A stretch of DNA of 64,000 bases from a virus, in IMG/VR virus record IMGVR_UViG_3300035099_000047, positions 62,001 through 126,000 of that record; one strand, 5' to 3'. The notes beneath the pieces are model-generated. The model was not told where the DNA came from and did not search any database. It was given only the letters and a program-made list of their open reading frames with translations. Below are positions 6,461 through 15,781 of the stretch, piece after piece. The position numbers were made by a program, and so were the translations under genes. The first letter of the stretch is position 1. The number at the start of each line of letters is the position of its first letter.

Positions 6461-8155
6461 TTAGAACATGAGTACGTGATTAAACTGGAAAACCCAATCA
6501 CTCGACTTACTCAATGCTCCAAATGTTCTCCTCGCCACCAATGTGTTGTCTCCACACACCAATCCAGCCTCGCTGATAGCGAACCCATTAGCTTCCCCTT
6601 CCAAAATATAAGCAGTGATCAACACACTGGTTGTGCTTGGGAATTCAAACATAGTAATAGGTTTCACTAGCACTACAGTCTCCAATGCTGCATCATTCAC
6701 TGTAGGATTTACAGGTTCGCTAGGATCACCTGGTACATGGCCACCTGTGTTATGCACGAATACCCCAGCTGTCAACGCGAAATTGTGATATTTTTCCACT
6801 TCCAAACAGTACACATCTTCCACATAATCCAAGCGTTTCACTGAAACCACAGTGTGGTTATAAAAAGCTAAAGCTTCACTGGTTGGAGAGGAATGGACCA
6901 TTTTGCCAATTGATTTCAAATACCGAGATCCTTCATCCCATTGAGTGACCGGATCGAACCCATTTTCTATCAGCAGCTTTCTAGCAACAGCAATTTTTCC
7001 CACCATCTGCTTCCGGCGGGAGTCATTGTCTGAATTCACAAACAGAATGGTCTTTTTAGCAGCCATTCTGCTAGCTTTTGATTTACCCCGATTCATGTGG
7101 AAATTGGGATCTTTATTCAGTCTGGTCATCGTCAAAGAGGACCTTTTAGACCGTATCATCCTGGCGTTACGCGCTTGTGGGTTGTCAGAATTGTTAATCC
7201 ACTCGTTGTAATCTGAGATATTTTTAACACTAATTTCTTTCATTTTATCATAGTTTTCACTCCAACTTTTCAAGTTGCGAGCAGTAAGAATGCTGGAGGC
7301 ATTGTTCCTATGGAACGCCCTGTGAAAACACCTAAACAAAACGGTCAAATTCGTAGGATCGTTGTTCCTGTGGTCAAAGTTTTTGTGGTGCACCACAAGT
7401 TTGCAACCTTCACAACCATCGACATGGTTAGAAGTGCATCTAGCTCCCAATTCATGAACCACCATCCAATGAGTAGTCAACCATTTCATGGTTGCGGGAG
7501 ACAAAAAGACTTCGTACCCTTTGTTATCTTCCCTATACAACGGCATGAGACTGTCACCTGGGGACAGTGACTCTGCATTTTTATAAAAACCATCCCTCAT
7601 CATCCACGGGTGGTTTAACGTGCATCGAACCACCTTAATGTTCCCTAGATAATCTCGAATCGTGACTTCCACTAAATTAGCACCCTTTTGAGTTAAAAAA
7701 GGTCTTTTGGCTTTACCAGGCACGACTCTACCTCGTTTTACATCATAGGAATACACCCAAAACTCGTCGCGATAGTTTAGGAGTTCCTCAAAAGACCTCT
7801 CTGTACCATCCAACAATGATACTTTTGTATCTTTGGTAAAGCAACCAAAAGCCATTCGGCTCACGAACTTGGTTGCAGTGCTATCCCCCACAACTAAGTG
7901 ACTCAGTTGCGTCTTGAGCCGAGTCAAGGCCAAGTTGTTGCCTTTGTAAACTCGTTCAATTTTGCCATCTGGCACCTCAACTCGAACCCTCTCCAATTGC
8001 CCGGTTTCAGCATTGATACGAGTGACTTGTTGAGGCCGGTACGATCCTGCCCGTCGCACCAATATGGTTTGTTCACCATGGACTTCACTCACTACGGACT
8101 TGGTAAACATGGGATTGCTCCTTATTACAGATTGGTTAGCTTGTTGTTTGGTCAA
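6461..8155 (-). CDS. small tail/virion structural protein interrupted by an HNH intein
   Basis: The precursor is 564 aa. N-extein residues 1-104 and C-extein residues 470-564 splice to about 199 aa. The C-extein end (NGFAISEAGLVCGDNTLVA then RRTFGALSKSSDWVFQFN) matches a pattern I know from phage tail-associated structural proteins. The intein occupies residues 105-469, starting at Cys105 and ending VHN before Thr470. It lies at the downstream end of the tail-tip cluster, 9 nt after the radical SAM gene. Exact structural role unknown. Confidence 0.7.
   Translation of the reverse strand: MTKQQANQSVIRSNPMFTKSVVSEVHGEQTILVRRAGSYRPQQVTRINAETGQLERVRVEVPDGKIERVYKGNNLALTRLKTQLSHLVVGDSTATKFVSRMAFGCFTKDTKVSLLDGTERSFEELLNYRDEFWVYSYDVKRGRVVPGKAKRPFLTQKGANLVEVTIRDYLGNIKVVRCTLNHPWMMRDGFYKNAESLSPGDSLMPLYREDNKGYEVFLSPATMKWLTTHWMVVHELGARCTSNHVDGCEGCKLVVHHKNFDHRNNDPTNLTVLFRCFHRAFHRNNASSILTARNLKSWSENYDKMKEISVKNISDYNEWINNSDNPQARNARMIRSKRSSLTMTRLNKDPNFHMNRGKSKASRMAAKKTILFVNSDNDSRRKQMVGKIAVARKLLIENGFDPVTQWDEGSRYLKSIGKMVHSSPTSEALAFYNHTVVSVKRLDYVEDVYCLEVEKYHNFALTAGVFVHNTGGHVPGDPSEPVNPTVNDAALETVVLVKPITMFEFPSTTSVLITAYILEGEANGFAISEAGLVCGDNTLVARRTFGALSKSSDWVFQFNHVLMF
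6749..7843 (-). mobile_element. intein with HNH endonuclease domain
   Basis: Hint domain of about 365 residues. Block A begins CFTKDTKVSLLDGTER, block B has TLNHPWMM (TxxH) and the end is HNFALTAGVFVHN with the canonical penultimate His-Asn, followed by Thr as +1 nucleophile. The centre contains LVVHHKNFDHRNNDPTNL plus later paired histidines, the HNH fold seen in homing inteins, so it can probably move into intein-less alleles. Block sequences are close to those of the other three inteins here, indicating a shared recent ancestor. Confidence 0.85.
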
Positions 8156-8164
8156 TATGGTTTG

Positions 8165-10705
8165 TTAAGGCCCAACCGGGGTAGTTGGGCATGGTTGTTT
8201 ACCATCTTCTCTGACTAACGCCGTCACGGGTATGTTCTGAGACCAACGATGTACGGGTACCCCTGCTGGGTCGAGTTTGATTTCCGACCCCGGCAAATAG
8301 CTACACAGTTGGCAATTCTTGCCTCTCTGTTGAGACGGATCCTTGACGTACTTGGCTATGGTCTGCTTGGGCAGTTCGCTGAGGATGTGCAAGGCACTTT
8401 CAATCCAGAGACTTTTCAGCACACACTGAGCCGGATCTGGAGTATGGATGTCTCGACCAGATGCTAAACTGTCCTCGCGGCAATTCCCCACCACCACCCC
8501 AGCAGATAAAACAAAGTTGTGACAAGGATGGTCTATAACCACACAGTACACGTCTTGCTTTTCTTCCAACCATTTAACAGAAATCACTCTGTGGTTTACA
8601 AGGTGTCCATCCTTTCCCTTCTTGCTTTCATAAAAAGGCATCAAGCTATCCCCACACTTCAATTCACAAGATTTGGTCATAGTTCCATCCGACATCATCC
8701 ATTCATGATCTGGAGTACACTTGACTTTTTCACCATTGTCCAACCCCACTTCCATCAAGGGCATGTTCTCCCTAGTTTTTCTAACCTCTCCCTGAGTAAC
8801 TATGAATTCTTTCCACCCTGGATGATAAGAGTAAAACCATTGTTTACCCAAACCTACCAATTCCGCAATTGGGTGGTTTGTCCCATCTACCATTTTGACT
8901 CCAGTATCCCCAGTAAAACAACCAGAACCGCACACCCAACGGACGGGACATTTCATACAATCCTTGCGCTGATAACCACGGTTATCCAACCAAGGAGCTC
9001 TCAATTCCTCATCAATACCAGTAGACAAATCCCCGATTTTGGAATATCCCTCCCGATGGCATGCAAAAATCATACCTTTGCCGTTGACCGAAAGATAACC
9101 TCGACTCGCACCACAATTTCGTACAAACACTCCAGCAGTCAAGGCGAAATTGTGACAATCGTGTTGAATTTGAACGCAATACGTATCGTGGAGCCCTGTT
9201 ACAAATTTGACTGATATCACTTTGTGGTTGGATTGAACCACTTTACAGTATTTGGTATGGGTTACTTGACTCCCTTTGAAACAATCTGTACTCTCCTCAA
9301 GAACTTTCCCATACCATGGCATCAAGCTGTCACCCGGTTGCAATTGATCAGCCCGCTTGTAAGTGCCATCCCTCATCATCCATAGATGATCAGGAGTGCA
9401 CTTGACCCTTTGACCATTGTCCAATTCCACCTCCAACAAAGACCTACCTTCCCCGGTTTTCACTCCAACACCTTTGGTAGATATGATCTCTCCGTTACAA
9501 ACACTGTAAAACCAGTGCTCTTGACCTACAATGGACTCCAAAGTCCTCTCAGTACCATCCAACAAAGACACTTTGGTATCTCCTGAGAAGCACTCACTTG
9601 CACTATGGATACTCCAAAACATGCGTTCAATGCTCTTGTGTACGTTGTGCCAACGTGGAGTCTTATCTGCCTTAGCCCGTTCTATCCACCAATCAGCGGC
9701 ATCGAGGTATTCATCCTCAAATCGGTCCCATGCCTCCTCTTCCTTGATTTCCAATCCCCGGTTTTTCAAAGGACTATCATGGCTCAGGGCCACTGGTTCC
9801 ACGCTTACCCAATTTGCACAACCGTCATCGCACAACTGATTCAAGTAATCAAGCCGCTCCCGGATAGTTTCCACACTGTTAGCTGGAAACGTGCTGCGCA
9901 GGGTGTTGCTGCTAACTAGCCTGGTGCCCTTGAGCAGCTTCAAACCCTTCATTACCTTTTGCCAGCTGCTTCGTCCATTTGCATAGCGGCGCATATGGTC
10001 TTGGCTCTTTTGAGTCCCGTCTATGGAACAGATCAAGCTGTATCCATGATCATTTAGAAAAGCAACTCGTTCGGGAGTGAACAAGGTAGTATTTGTGGTA
10101 ACATGCAGTCCAGGCCTCTGCTTACCCAATCCCAAACAATTTTCACAAACGCTTCCCCCTACCCGACCAGATCCCCCGCAGGACCGACAAACCTGGCCGA
10201 ATTGCTTAGCCAAATGTTCCACATACTCTGTCACTTTGAGTATCAATGGCCAATTGGTCAAGGGCTCCCCCCCAAAGAACCCAACAGTAAAATGCTGGCG
10301 AACGTTTACCAAATCATCAATGGCCCGTTTGGCCATCTCAAAGGTCATTACATCTCCATCGTAGCCCTTATGTGGGTACATGCTCACAAAGCAATACTTG
10401 CACGACAAATTGCACGCATGTGTTGCTTCAAGGACCAAATTGCCCACCTTTGGTTCTGGTGCCCCTCCGGCACGAAACACTGGCTTATAACGTGCCATTA
10501 CATATGGGCTGGGTGGGTGATCCCTGAGTTGCAAGTAATCCTCAAACGAATCCACCTGCAACAATGCCAAACTGTTGCTATCAAATGCAAACTGTTTGTG
10601 TCGCTTTGGAATCTCAATGTAGATAAGCTCCGGTCGTTCATCCTCACGCAAGTCCTGGCAAGGTACACGGGGATTCAACAACCCGTTCAAAATGCGGTAA
10701 GCCAT
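8165..10705 (-). CDS. radical SAM/SPASM enzyme interrupted by two mini-inteins
   Basis: Precursor 846 aa, spliced form about 541 aa. The radical SAM [4Fe-4S] motif CNLSCKYC is at residues 98-105 and the SAM-binding GGEP at 145-148. Residues 173-194 carry two CxxCxGxG units (CRSCGGSG, CENCLGLG), a DnaJ-type zinc element not usual in this family. After splicing, all seven SPASM cysteines are present: C531, then G-x4-C549, CxxCx5CxxxC (583, 586, 592, 742) and a final C761. This layout is that of peptide/protein maturases (sactionine, anaerobic sulfatase and related enzymes). Its neighbours upstream encode three giant Cys-rich virion proteins, the obvious candidate substrates. Substrate and chemistry are inferred. 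Confidence 0.85.
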   Translation of the reverse strand: MAYRILNGLLNPRVPCQDLREDERPELIYIEIPKRHKQFAFDSNSLALLQVDSFEDYLQLRDHPPSPYVMARYKPVFRAGGAPEPKVGNLVLEATHACNLSCKYCFVSMYPHKGYDGDVMTFEMAKRAIDDLVNVRQHFTVGFFGGEPLTNWPLILKVTEYVEHLAKQFGQVCRSCGGSGRVGGSVCENCLGLGKQRPGLHVTTNTTLFTPERVAFLNDHGYSLICSIDGTQKSQDHMRRYANGRSSWQKVMKGLKLLKGTRLVSSNTLRSTFPANSVETIRERLDYLNQLCDDGCANWVSVEPVALSHDSPLKNRGLEIKEEEAWDRFEDEYLDAADWWIERAKADKTPRWHNVHKSIERMFWSIHSASECFSGDTKVSLLDGTERTLESIVGQEHWFYSVCNGEIISTKGVGVKTGEGRSLLEVELDNGQRVKCTPDHLWMMRDGTYKRADQLQPGDSLMPWYGKVLEESTDCFKGSQVTHTKYCKVVQSNHKVISVKFVTGLHDTYCVQIQHDCHNFALTAGVFVRNCGASRGYLSVNGKGMIFACHREGYSKIGDLSTGIDEELRAPWLDNRGYQRKDCMKCPVRWVCGSGCFTGDTGVKMVDGTNHPIAELVGLGKQWFYSYHPGWKEFIVTQGEVRKTRENMPLMEVGLDNGEKVKCTPDHEWMMSDGTMTKSCELKCGDSLMPFYESKKGKDGHLVNHRVISVKWLEEKQDVYCVVIDHPCHNFVLSAGVVVGNCREDSLASGRDIHTPDPAQCVLKSLWIESALHILSELPKQTIAKYVKDPSQQRGKNCQLCSYLPGSEIKLDPAGVPVHRWSQNIPVTALVREDGKQPCPTTPVGP
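8483..8920 (-). mobile_element. mini-intein B in the SPASM domain
   Basis: Residues 596-741 (146 aa), no endonuclease. Starts CFTGDTGVKMVDGT, block B TPDHEWMM, ends HNFVLSAGVVVGN. The penultimate residue is Gly instead of His. It is inserted inside CGSG|C so that the +1 nucleophile Cys742 is itself a SPASM cluster ligand. Confidence 0.85.
9116..9592 (-). mobile_element. mini-intein A in the SPASM domain
   Basis: Residues 372-530 (159 aa), no endonuclease. Starts CFSGDTKVSLLDGTER, block B TPDHLWMM, ends HNFALTAGVFVRN, with Arg in place of the penultimate His. The +1 residue Cys531 is the first SPASM cysteine (CGASRGY). Close similarity to intein B and to the full-size intein at 6749-7843 suggests duplication and loss of the nuclease. 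Confidence 0.85.
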
Positions 10706-10709
10706 TTTT

Positions 10710-11060
10710 TCAGTCTCCGGTCAATCCTATAGAAATCTCTTCTAAACGTGTAGCCAACCATCCGATGGCCGACAGGTACAATCCATCGGCCAGGGCATAC
10801 TTCGTAACGGGCAACCAATAGTGCAAGGCCAAACCAACCCAGAACGAACAGCACATCATACAGAAGGACCGAGTGCGTTGAGCTACATACAAACTTATCA
10901 GCTGATCTTTTAATCGGGTCGATTTCCAACTTCCCACCCACAGAACGAGCCTGTCAATCACCCAAAGCACTAAATAGCGGACAGGGAACGCAAGACTTGA
11001 TCGCGAGAGTATGACGACAATCCCCAACCCGACGAGCGTTGAGCTAGTGAGATGATCCAT
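10710..11060 (-). CDS. small membrane protein, 116 aa
   Basis: Hydrophobic segments at about residues 7-40 (SSTLVGLGIVVILS and FPVRYLVLWVIDRLVLWVG) and 64-85 (FCMMCCSFWVGLALHYWL) indicate two to three membrane helices. It ends 4 nt before the radical SAM gene and its first 91 nt overlap the end of the gene at 10970-11311. The large overlap makes either the start or one of the two genes uncertain. A holin-like role cannot be excluded but lacks specific support. Confidence 0.5.
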   Translation of the reverse strand: MDHLTSSTLVGLGIVVILSRSSLAFPVRYLVLWVIDRLVLWVGSWKSTRLKDQLISLYVAQRTRSFCMMCCSFWVGLALHYWLPVTKYALADGLYLSAIGWLATRLEEISIGLTGD

Positions 11061-11311
11061 GGTTCTTTATGCTCCAAGGCTTCGGCCTTTTGACAACGCA
11101 GGCAATCATACATTCTAGCGGGTTCATGACCATACCGACTACAAAGAAATACTCGGCCTCCATCAGCCCGACAACAAGGTGATCTAGTGGTTCTACCCGT
11201 GTCAATACGATAGTTGCAATGGAATACCAGTTCCTTCAACCGGTTGCGCAACACTTCGTTTTGAGCAATGTTGAGCCCTGGCAACAGTTCTCGATTACGG
11301 TGAAGTCTCAT
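10970..11311 (-). CDS. small cysteine-containing protein, 113 aa
   Basis: Starts with an ATGA overlap on the Cys-rich protein gene upstream. Cysteine groups PCCRADGG, FLCSRYGHEPARMYDCLRC fit a zinc ribbon. Lying between a Cys-repeat protein and the radical SAM enzyme, it might assist that system, for example as a partner or iron-sulfur accessory, but nothing in the sequence proves this. The last 30 residues overlap the next gene's start. Confidence 0.5.
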   Translation of the reverse strand: MRLHRNRELLPGLNIAQNEVLRNRLKELVFHCNYRIDTGRTTRSPCCRADGGRVFLCSRYGHEPARMYDCLRCQKAEALEHKEPWIISLAQRSSGWGLSSYSRDQVLRSLSAI

Positions 11312-13692
11312 GCCACTATCCCACTAGCGCACCCAACACCTTGACATTGGGATTCGCAAGGCACTGATTCACATACAGTTTCACAAGGTTGTTCCCTTCC
11401 TTCTTCACAACACAACTGGCAACAGAACTCGCAACCTCCCTGCTTATTGGCTACACAACCCGCTTCACAAATGGCCTCACAACCACCTTGGGCTTCGCAG
11501 GCCGCTTGGCACTGAGTTTGACATTTGTCAGTACAGCTAGCGGTGCAACCACTTGTGCAACTGGCTTTGCAAACGCATTCACAACACACTTGACAGCCTC
11601 CCGGTGCACCGGTGCAGCTGGTCTGACAACCAGCAGTGGCTGTGCATTTTATTTGGCACCCAGCCACCATGCAAGGTTCCTGGCAAATAGCCATACACTC
11701 ACTTTGGCACCCTCCAGTGCATCCACTGGTGCAACCTACGATAGCACAAAGCGTTTGACACCCACTGCTTTGACATGGGTTTTGACATATCGTCATGCAA
11801 CCTTCCATGCACTGGCCACCCTGACAACCCACTGTACAATTCTTCTGACAATCGGTTTCGCAGCTTTGACATCCCTCACTCTCGCACTTTGATGCCTCAC
11901 ACCAACTTTCACAATGACCTCCTTCGCAAGATCCCTTCTCGCAAAAATCTTCACAACCCCCTTCACAACTGCCTTTTTCACACCAGCTTTCGCAATAAAT
12001 TGCACATTGAAACTGACAACCACCTACCTCACAATCGTTTTCACAGCTACCAGCTTCACATTGCAGTTCACACCCTGCAGCTTCGCAACCTTCTTCACAC
12101 CCTATCTCGCAACCCTCTTCGCATCCACACACACACGAATCTTGGCAGCATGCTTCGCAATCAGTTTCACAATTGTTTTGGCAAGCACTCTGGCAGTTGA
12201 ACTCACAATCGTTTTGACATCCAGTCGTGCAGAAATCTTCACAATTGCCTTCACAACTGCCTGTACAACCATATTCGCAATCACCTTCACAACCATTTTC
12301 GCAAAATGTTTGACAATTAGCTCCCTCACAAGTATCCTGGCAATAATTCTGACATTTGTTCTCACAACTGCCTGCACACGCTTCTTGGCAGACGAACTCG
12401 CAATCCGTTTGACAGTGAATCTCACACATCAACTCACAATTTGATTCGCAGGAGCCCAAACCTTGACACTTGTCTTCGCAACCCTTCTCACAAAAGCTTT
12501 CACAAGTGACTTGACACCCTTGAGTGCACGTGGTGATGGTTTCCAACCGGTCGCTAGCCCCGGTCAACAACTCCCGAAACCTGCTCCGCATGGAAACGCC
12601 ACTGTAAGAATCCGTTACTTCAATAGCAACTTCTCTCTTGGACATCAACTGCAACTTGCGAACCGGTATCACATGAATGGGTCGCTCGTCGGCCAAGTAC
12701 TGGTCCAACACAGCCATAGCCTCAGCAAAAGGCAAAGCCTCTCCAATACCTGGATACTTTGTTTCAACCTCCTTCAGATAGGAATTGGTTTGGTGGTAAC
12801 AAGTACGAACCCCGGACAACAAAGCATTTGTAGCATGTGCCTTTTCTACTAACACACTCAATAACGAGTTGGTTGAATGATACTGAGTGCTTTCACCCTT
12901 CAAATCAGCATCGGTGCTATGAGAAACCCTTGTAGAATATAACAGGGCATCTGTCGTGTGACTTTCAGTGATTTCACGAGCACTAAGAAAAGCATCTGTT
13001 GTGTGAGATCTGGTTGACTTTTTAAGGTAAGCATCTGTGGTATGTGTTTTGGTTACAGCTAATCCTTTGATATAAGCATCGGTATTATGGCCAATAGTGA
13101 TAACGTCTGGACTGATCACCTCATACTCTATTGCAACCTGGAGGTCATCATATTGTGTTTCCAGTGTTACTTCTGTTGTACCGCTCCACGTCGGATCAGT
13201 TACACAGTTGACCCAATTGCGAATCGAAAGGCCAATGCGATTCCACGCACCACCAGGGATTTCAGAAGGAAGGGGCTTCAGCCCTCCCCCTCCAATGGTC
13301 CACCAACCATATGTTCGGCCATAAATATCTAAACCAACAAGAAGTTGCTGTGCTTCATCTTCCGTATCCTGCCAAAGGTAAACATTTCCTACCCTATAAA
13401 GTTTAGACGAACAAAGTGGGAAGTCGTCAGCAATCGGAGCCCTCACAGCCAACCCAACAACACTGATTGCAGTGACAACACTATTTTTTGGGATACCAAA
13501 CAACTGGCTCCATGTCCCCAATACACGCCACCCTTCGGAGCCAGTTATATTACCCCGACCTTCCAAATCCATGTGCGTGGTAAGGGACCCTTGCGAGAGA
13601 TTACCATTGTACGACCACCCGCCCCTGGCAGTTGGCTCCCAACTCTCAGGGTCGTTTTCCCAACGCCACCATTTGGTTATTCTAATAGCCAC
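11308..13692 (-). CDS. Cys-repeat virion protein with jellyroll-like head, 794 aa
   Basis: Residues 1 to about 190 form a beta-rich domain (WRVLGTWSQLFGIPKNSVV) that is paralogous to an internal domain of the protein at 17387-21499. Residues about 195-310 hold eight copies of a short repeat, core HTTDAxLK, known from other phage tail fibres. From about residue 390 to the end the chain is a tetrad repeat with Cys every fourth residue, typically C-Q/E-x-x, interrupted by short Gly-rich spacers. No signal peptide. Position in the tail operon suggests a tail-tip adhesin. Likely substrate of the radical SAM enzyme encoded just downstream (inference). Confidence 0.7.
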   Translation of the reverse strand: MAIRITKWWRWENDPESWEPTARGGWSYNGNLSQGSLTTHMDLEGRGNITGSEGWRVLGTWSQLFGIPKNSVVTAISVVGLAVRAPIADDFPLCSSKLYRVGNVYLWQDTEDEAQQLLVGLDIYGRTYGWWTIGGGGLKPLPSEIPGGAWNRIGLSIRNWVNCVTDPTWSGTTEVTLETQYDDLQVAIEYEVISPDVITIGHNTDAYIKGLAVTKTHTTDAYLKKSTRSHTTDAFLSAREITESHTTDALLYSTRVSHSTDADLKGESTQYHSTNSLLSVLVEKAHATNALLSGVRTCYHQTNSYLKEVETKYPGIGEALPFAEAMAVLDQYLADERPIHVIPVRKLQLMSKREVAIEVTDSYSGVSMRSRFRELLTGASDRLETITTCTQGCQVTCESFCEKGCEDKCQGLGSCESNCELMCEIHCQTDCEFVCQEACAGSCENKCQNYCQDTCEGANCQTFCENGCEGDCEYGCTGSCEGNCEDFCTTGCQNDCEFNCQSACQNNCETDCEACCQDSCVCGCEEGCEIGCEEGCEAAGCELQCEAGSCENDCEVGGCQFQCAIYCESWCEKGSCEGGCEDFCEKGSCEGGHCESWCEASKCESEGCQSCETDCQKNCTVGCQGGQCMEGCMTICQNPCQSSGCQTLCAIVGCTSGCTGGCQSECMAICQEPCMVAGCQIKCTATAGCQTSCTGAPGGCQVCCECVCKASCTSGCTASCTDKCQTQCQAACEAQGGCEAICEAGCVANKQGGCEFCCQLCCEEGREQPCETVCESVPCESQCQGVGCASGIVA

Positions 13693-13706
13693 TTACACCA
13701 TCCCCA

Positions 13707-15221
13707 CTAAAAATTAGGGAACACAGCCACTCTTGCGGCTTTGTAAGTGTGTGTACCATTTTTATTCAAACTGTAATCCCCCATTTCGTTAGGTTCGTGC
13801 TTGTACAATTCGGAGACTGAATACTTACCATCTGAACGGTACTTCAACTTCTTATTGATCCCAAACACGGTACCATGCATTTTGTGAAAAGCCAAAGCAT
13901 CAGAGGTGAAAAATCGTATCAAATCATCTGTCCATCCATCATAATAGCTACTCCCCAACAGCTGATTGATAAGGGTCAGATATTCTGTATTGGTAGTGAC
14001 TACATTGTACAGGGCCTTCAATCCGGCTATCAACTCCTCGGTTTCCCCAAATTGTTCCTGTAACATACCCACAATCTGTTTCAAAATAGGCCCCCCTGAT
14101 ACATCCCCAGAAGCCTCCGCATCCTTTATGCGAATAATCAAAGGTAACAAATCATACAACTGGACCCGGGGCCAACGGCCTAGATAGGCTGCAGTGCGAT
14201 GGTACCTGCGTACCTCCCCCTTCAAGTCCGCATCGGCGGTATGCTTTTTCAATTGAAACTTTTGCAAAAGGGCGTCAGCACTGTGAACCTTAGTAATACT
14301 CCAAACCAAATAGCTGCTTGAAAAATGATAATTGGTAACTTCGCCCTTCAAAACTGCATTTGTACAGTGTAATTTTCGACCACCTAATATCAAGGCATCA
14401 GTTGTATGCAATAGAGAAATGGTTTCAGTAGGTGATGCCCAACTCAACCGGCGTGGCATTGCCCAAAGATCAAAGCGCGTGGCTGGATTGTAAAGCGTCC
14501 AGATTTCCGCCGCCGAAAGGGCACGCCCGTAAACCCGCACGTCACGCACCAGACCTCGCCAGAACATCTCGTACGAGCCGTAGTTCAAGGCCCCGACGAA
14601 TCCGTAGTTGCTGGACCACGTATCCGTGGGCATTTGCGCGAGCGTCTTTGAGTTTTTCAACCGTCCGTCGACGTACAGCGACCAGGCGGAATTGTCGAGA
14701 ACGGCCGCAACGTGGTGCCAAACCCCGTCGTTATGCGCGCTCGTCGCAACCAGATTAGTGTCCCATACGCTTATGCCGAGAGCGCCCGGCGGCTGCCACC
14801 GGTCGGTGTTGCCAGCACCAATAATGACCGCGTAGTGTTGGGATGTTACCCCGTAAGAAAACGCCCCGCGGATGTACTCCGACGGACATTCCGTGTAGTT
14901 GACCCAGAGCGAAATCGTTCGCGGCGATGCCCCGAGGGGGAGGCGGGTATCGGGAAAGCGGAACTGATAACTGCCGTCGAATTCCGGCACGAAGCCAAAC
15001 GTGGGATCCGCGTGCCATTTTGCCACCTCCGGCACCATGCTTATGTCAACTGCCCTGCCGTGATTGTCATAAACAATCTCCGGCGCGACACTGCCCGTGC
15101 ATGCCGAGAGCGGCCACCAGGCAATAAGACTGCGTGATTGCAGCGATTCTTGCCGGACTTGCGGTATTCTTGGAGACAACAGGTTGGCGCGGGCCATTGG
15201 GCGGTCCGAGATGACTCCCAT
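13707..15221 (-). CDS. LamG-domain tail protein with gpI-like C-terminus, 504 aa
   Basis: Residues about 27-245 form a LamG/concanavalin-type jellyroll (SLIAWWPLSACTG, GVWHHVAAVLDNSAWSLYVDG, ALSAAEIWTLYNP), a carbohydrate-binding fold. Residues 260-345 carry HTTDA-type repeats. From VQLYDLLPLIIRIKDAEASG to the end it matches the start of the 1370-residue protein, a P2 gpI-like tail domain that links fibres to the baseplate. The LamG-coding DNA (about 14440-15220) is visibly GC-richer than its surroundings, a sign of recent acquisition. Probably a receptor-binding tail protein. Confidence 0.75.
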   Translation of the reverse strand: MGVISDRPMARANLLSPRIPQVRQESLQSRSLIAWWPLSACTGSVAPEIVYDNHGRAVDISMVPEVAKWHADPTFGFVPEFDGSYQFRFPDTRLPLGASPRTISLWVNYTECPSEYIRGAFSYGVTSQHYAVIIGAGNTDRWQPPGALGISVWDTNLVATSAHNDGVWHHVAAVLDNSAWSLYVDGRLKNSKTLAQMPTDTWSSNYGFVGALNYGSYEMFWRGLVRDVRVYGRALSAAEIWTLYNPATRFDLWAMPRRLSWASPTETISLLHTTDALILGGRKLHCTNAVLKGEVTNYHFSSSYLVWSITKVHSADALLQKFQLKKHTADADLKGEVRRYHRTAAYLGRWPRVQLYDLLPLIIRIKDAEASGDVSGGPILKQIVGMLQEQFGETEELIAGLKALYNVVTTNTEYLTLINQLLGSSYYDGWTDDLIRFFTSDALAFHKMHGTVFGINKKLKYRSDGKYSVSELYKHEPNEMGDYSLNKNGTHTYKAARVAVFPNF

Positions 15222-15239
15222 CCATTCCTCCTACCAAAT

Positions 15240-15746
15240 TCAAACGACGTCTTCAGCCAGTGGTACCAAGGTAATGCGATGTGAATCGTCATTGCTTACC
15301 AAAGCCTGTCCCGACTTATTGATGACTACAGGGCAACCATAACGGGCAGGGGGACAAAACTCGAAGACCTCGGTTTGGACCACAGTAGCAGCATCTGCTG
15401 TGAGCACCAGGCAGCCAATAAGCAAAAGCTGTTGCTTCCATTCATCTTCTTCCCCAGCCTTGTAAGGGGAATCCACACCGGTGACTCCACCAGGAAAGGT
15501 TGTGTTATCCCACGAGGCTGCCCAATAAATCTCAATCACGTTGCCAGCCACTGGGGCAACAGCCAGGTTCAATTCGACAGTGACCGCCCAGCGCGGGGCG
15601 AACCGCCCGTTGGCATCCGCCAGATCGCCTTTCTGACCCATCCGCCCGGCCCCGTTGGCCAAGCCAGCCAGGGTGATCGCGTAGTCTCCTCCCGTGGCCT
15701 TCCAAACCTTTGCAGTTCCTTGTTTAACCAGTATTTCTGTAGACAT
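15240..15746 (-). CDS. phage structural protein (tail-fibre associated), 168 aa
   Basis: Contains GNVIEIYWAASWDNTTFPGGVTG, LIGCLVLTADA and YGCPVVINKSGQAL, a pattern I recognise from small virion proteins lying next to fibre genes in many phages, of unknown precise role. No Cys tetrads. It sits between the LamG protein and another small structural gene in the adhesin cluster. Confidence 0.6.
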   Translation of the reverse strand: MSTEILVKQGTAKVWKATGGDYAITLAGLANGAGRMGQKGDLADANGRFAPRWAVTVELNLAVAPVAGNVIEIYWAASWDNTTFPGGVTGVDSPYKAGEEDEWKQQLLLIGCLVLTADAATVVQTEVFEFCPPARYGCPVVINKSGQALVSNDDSHRITLVPLAEDVV

Positions 15747-15781
15747 AGCTCAAACCCAAGGGTTAAAAGTTGAAAGTTGGT

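Noticed and set aside
6461-8155. LAGLIDADG endonuclease in the intein
   Set aside because: The central domain has an HNH-type HHKNFDHRNN core and paired histidines, not LAGLIDADG helices.
11389-12444. Long open frames on the opposite strand of the Cys-repeat genes
   Set aside because: They arise from the repetitive codon content (few stops in the complement of Cys/Gln/Glu codons), lack ribosome sites and consist of low-complexity Thr/Leu/Phe or His/Asn text.
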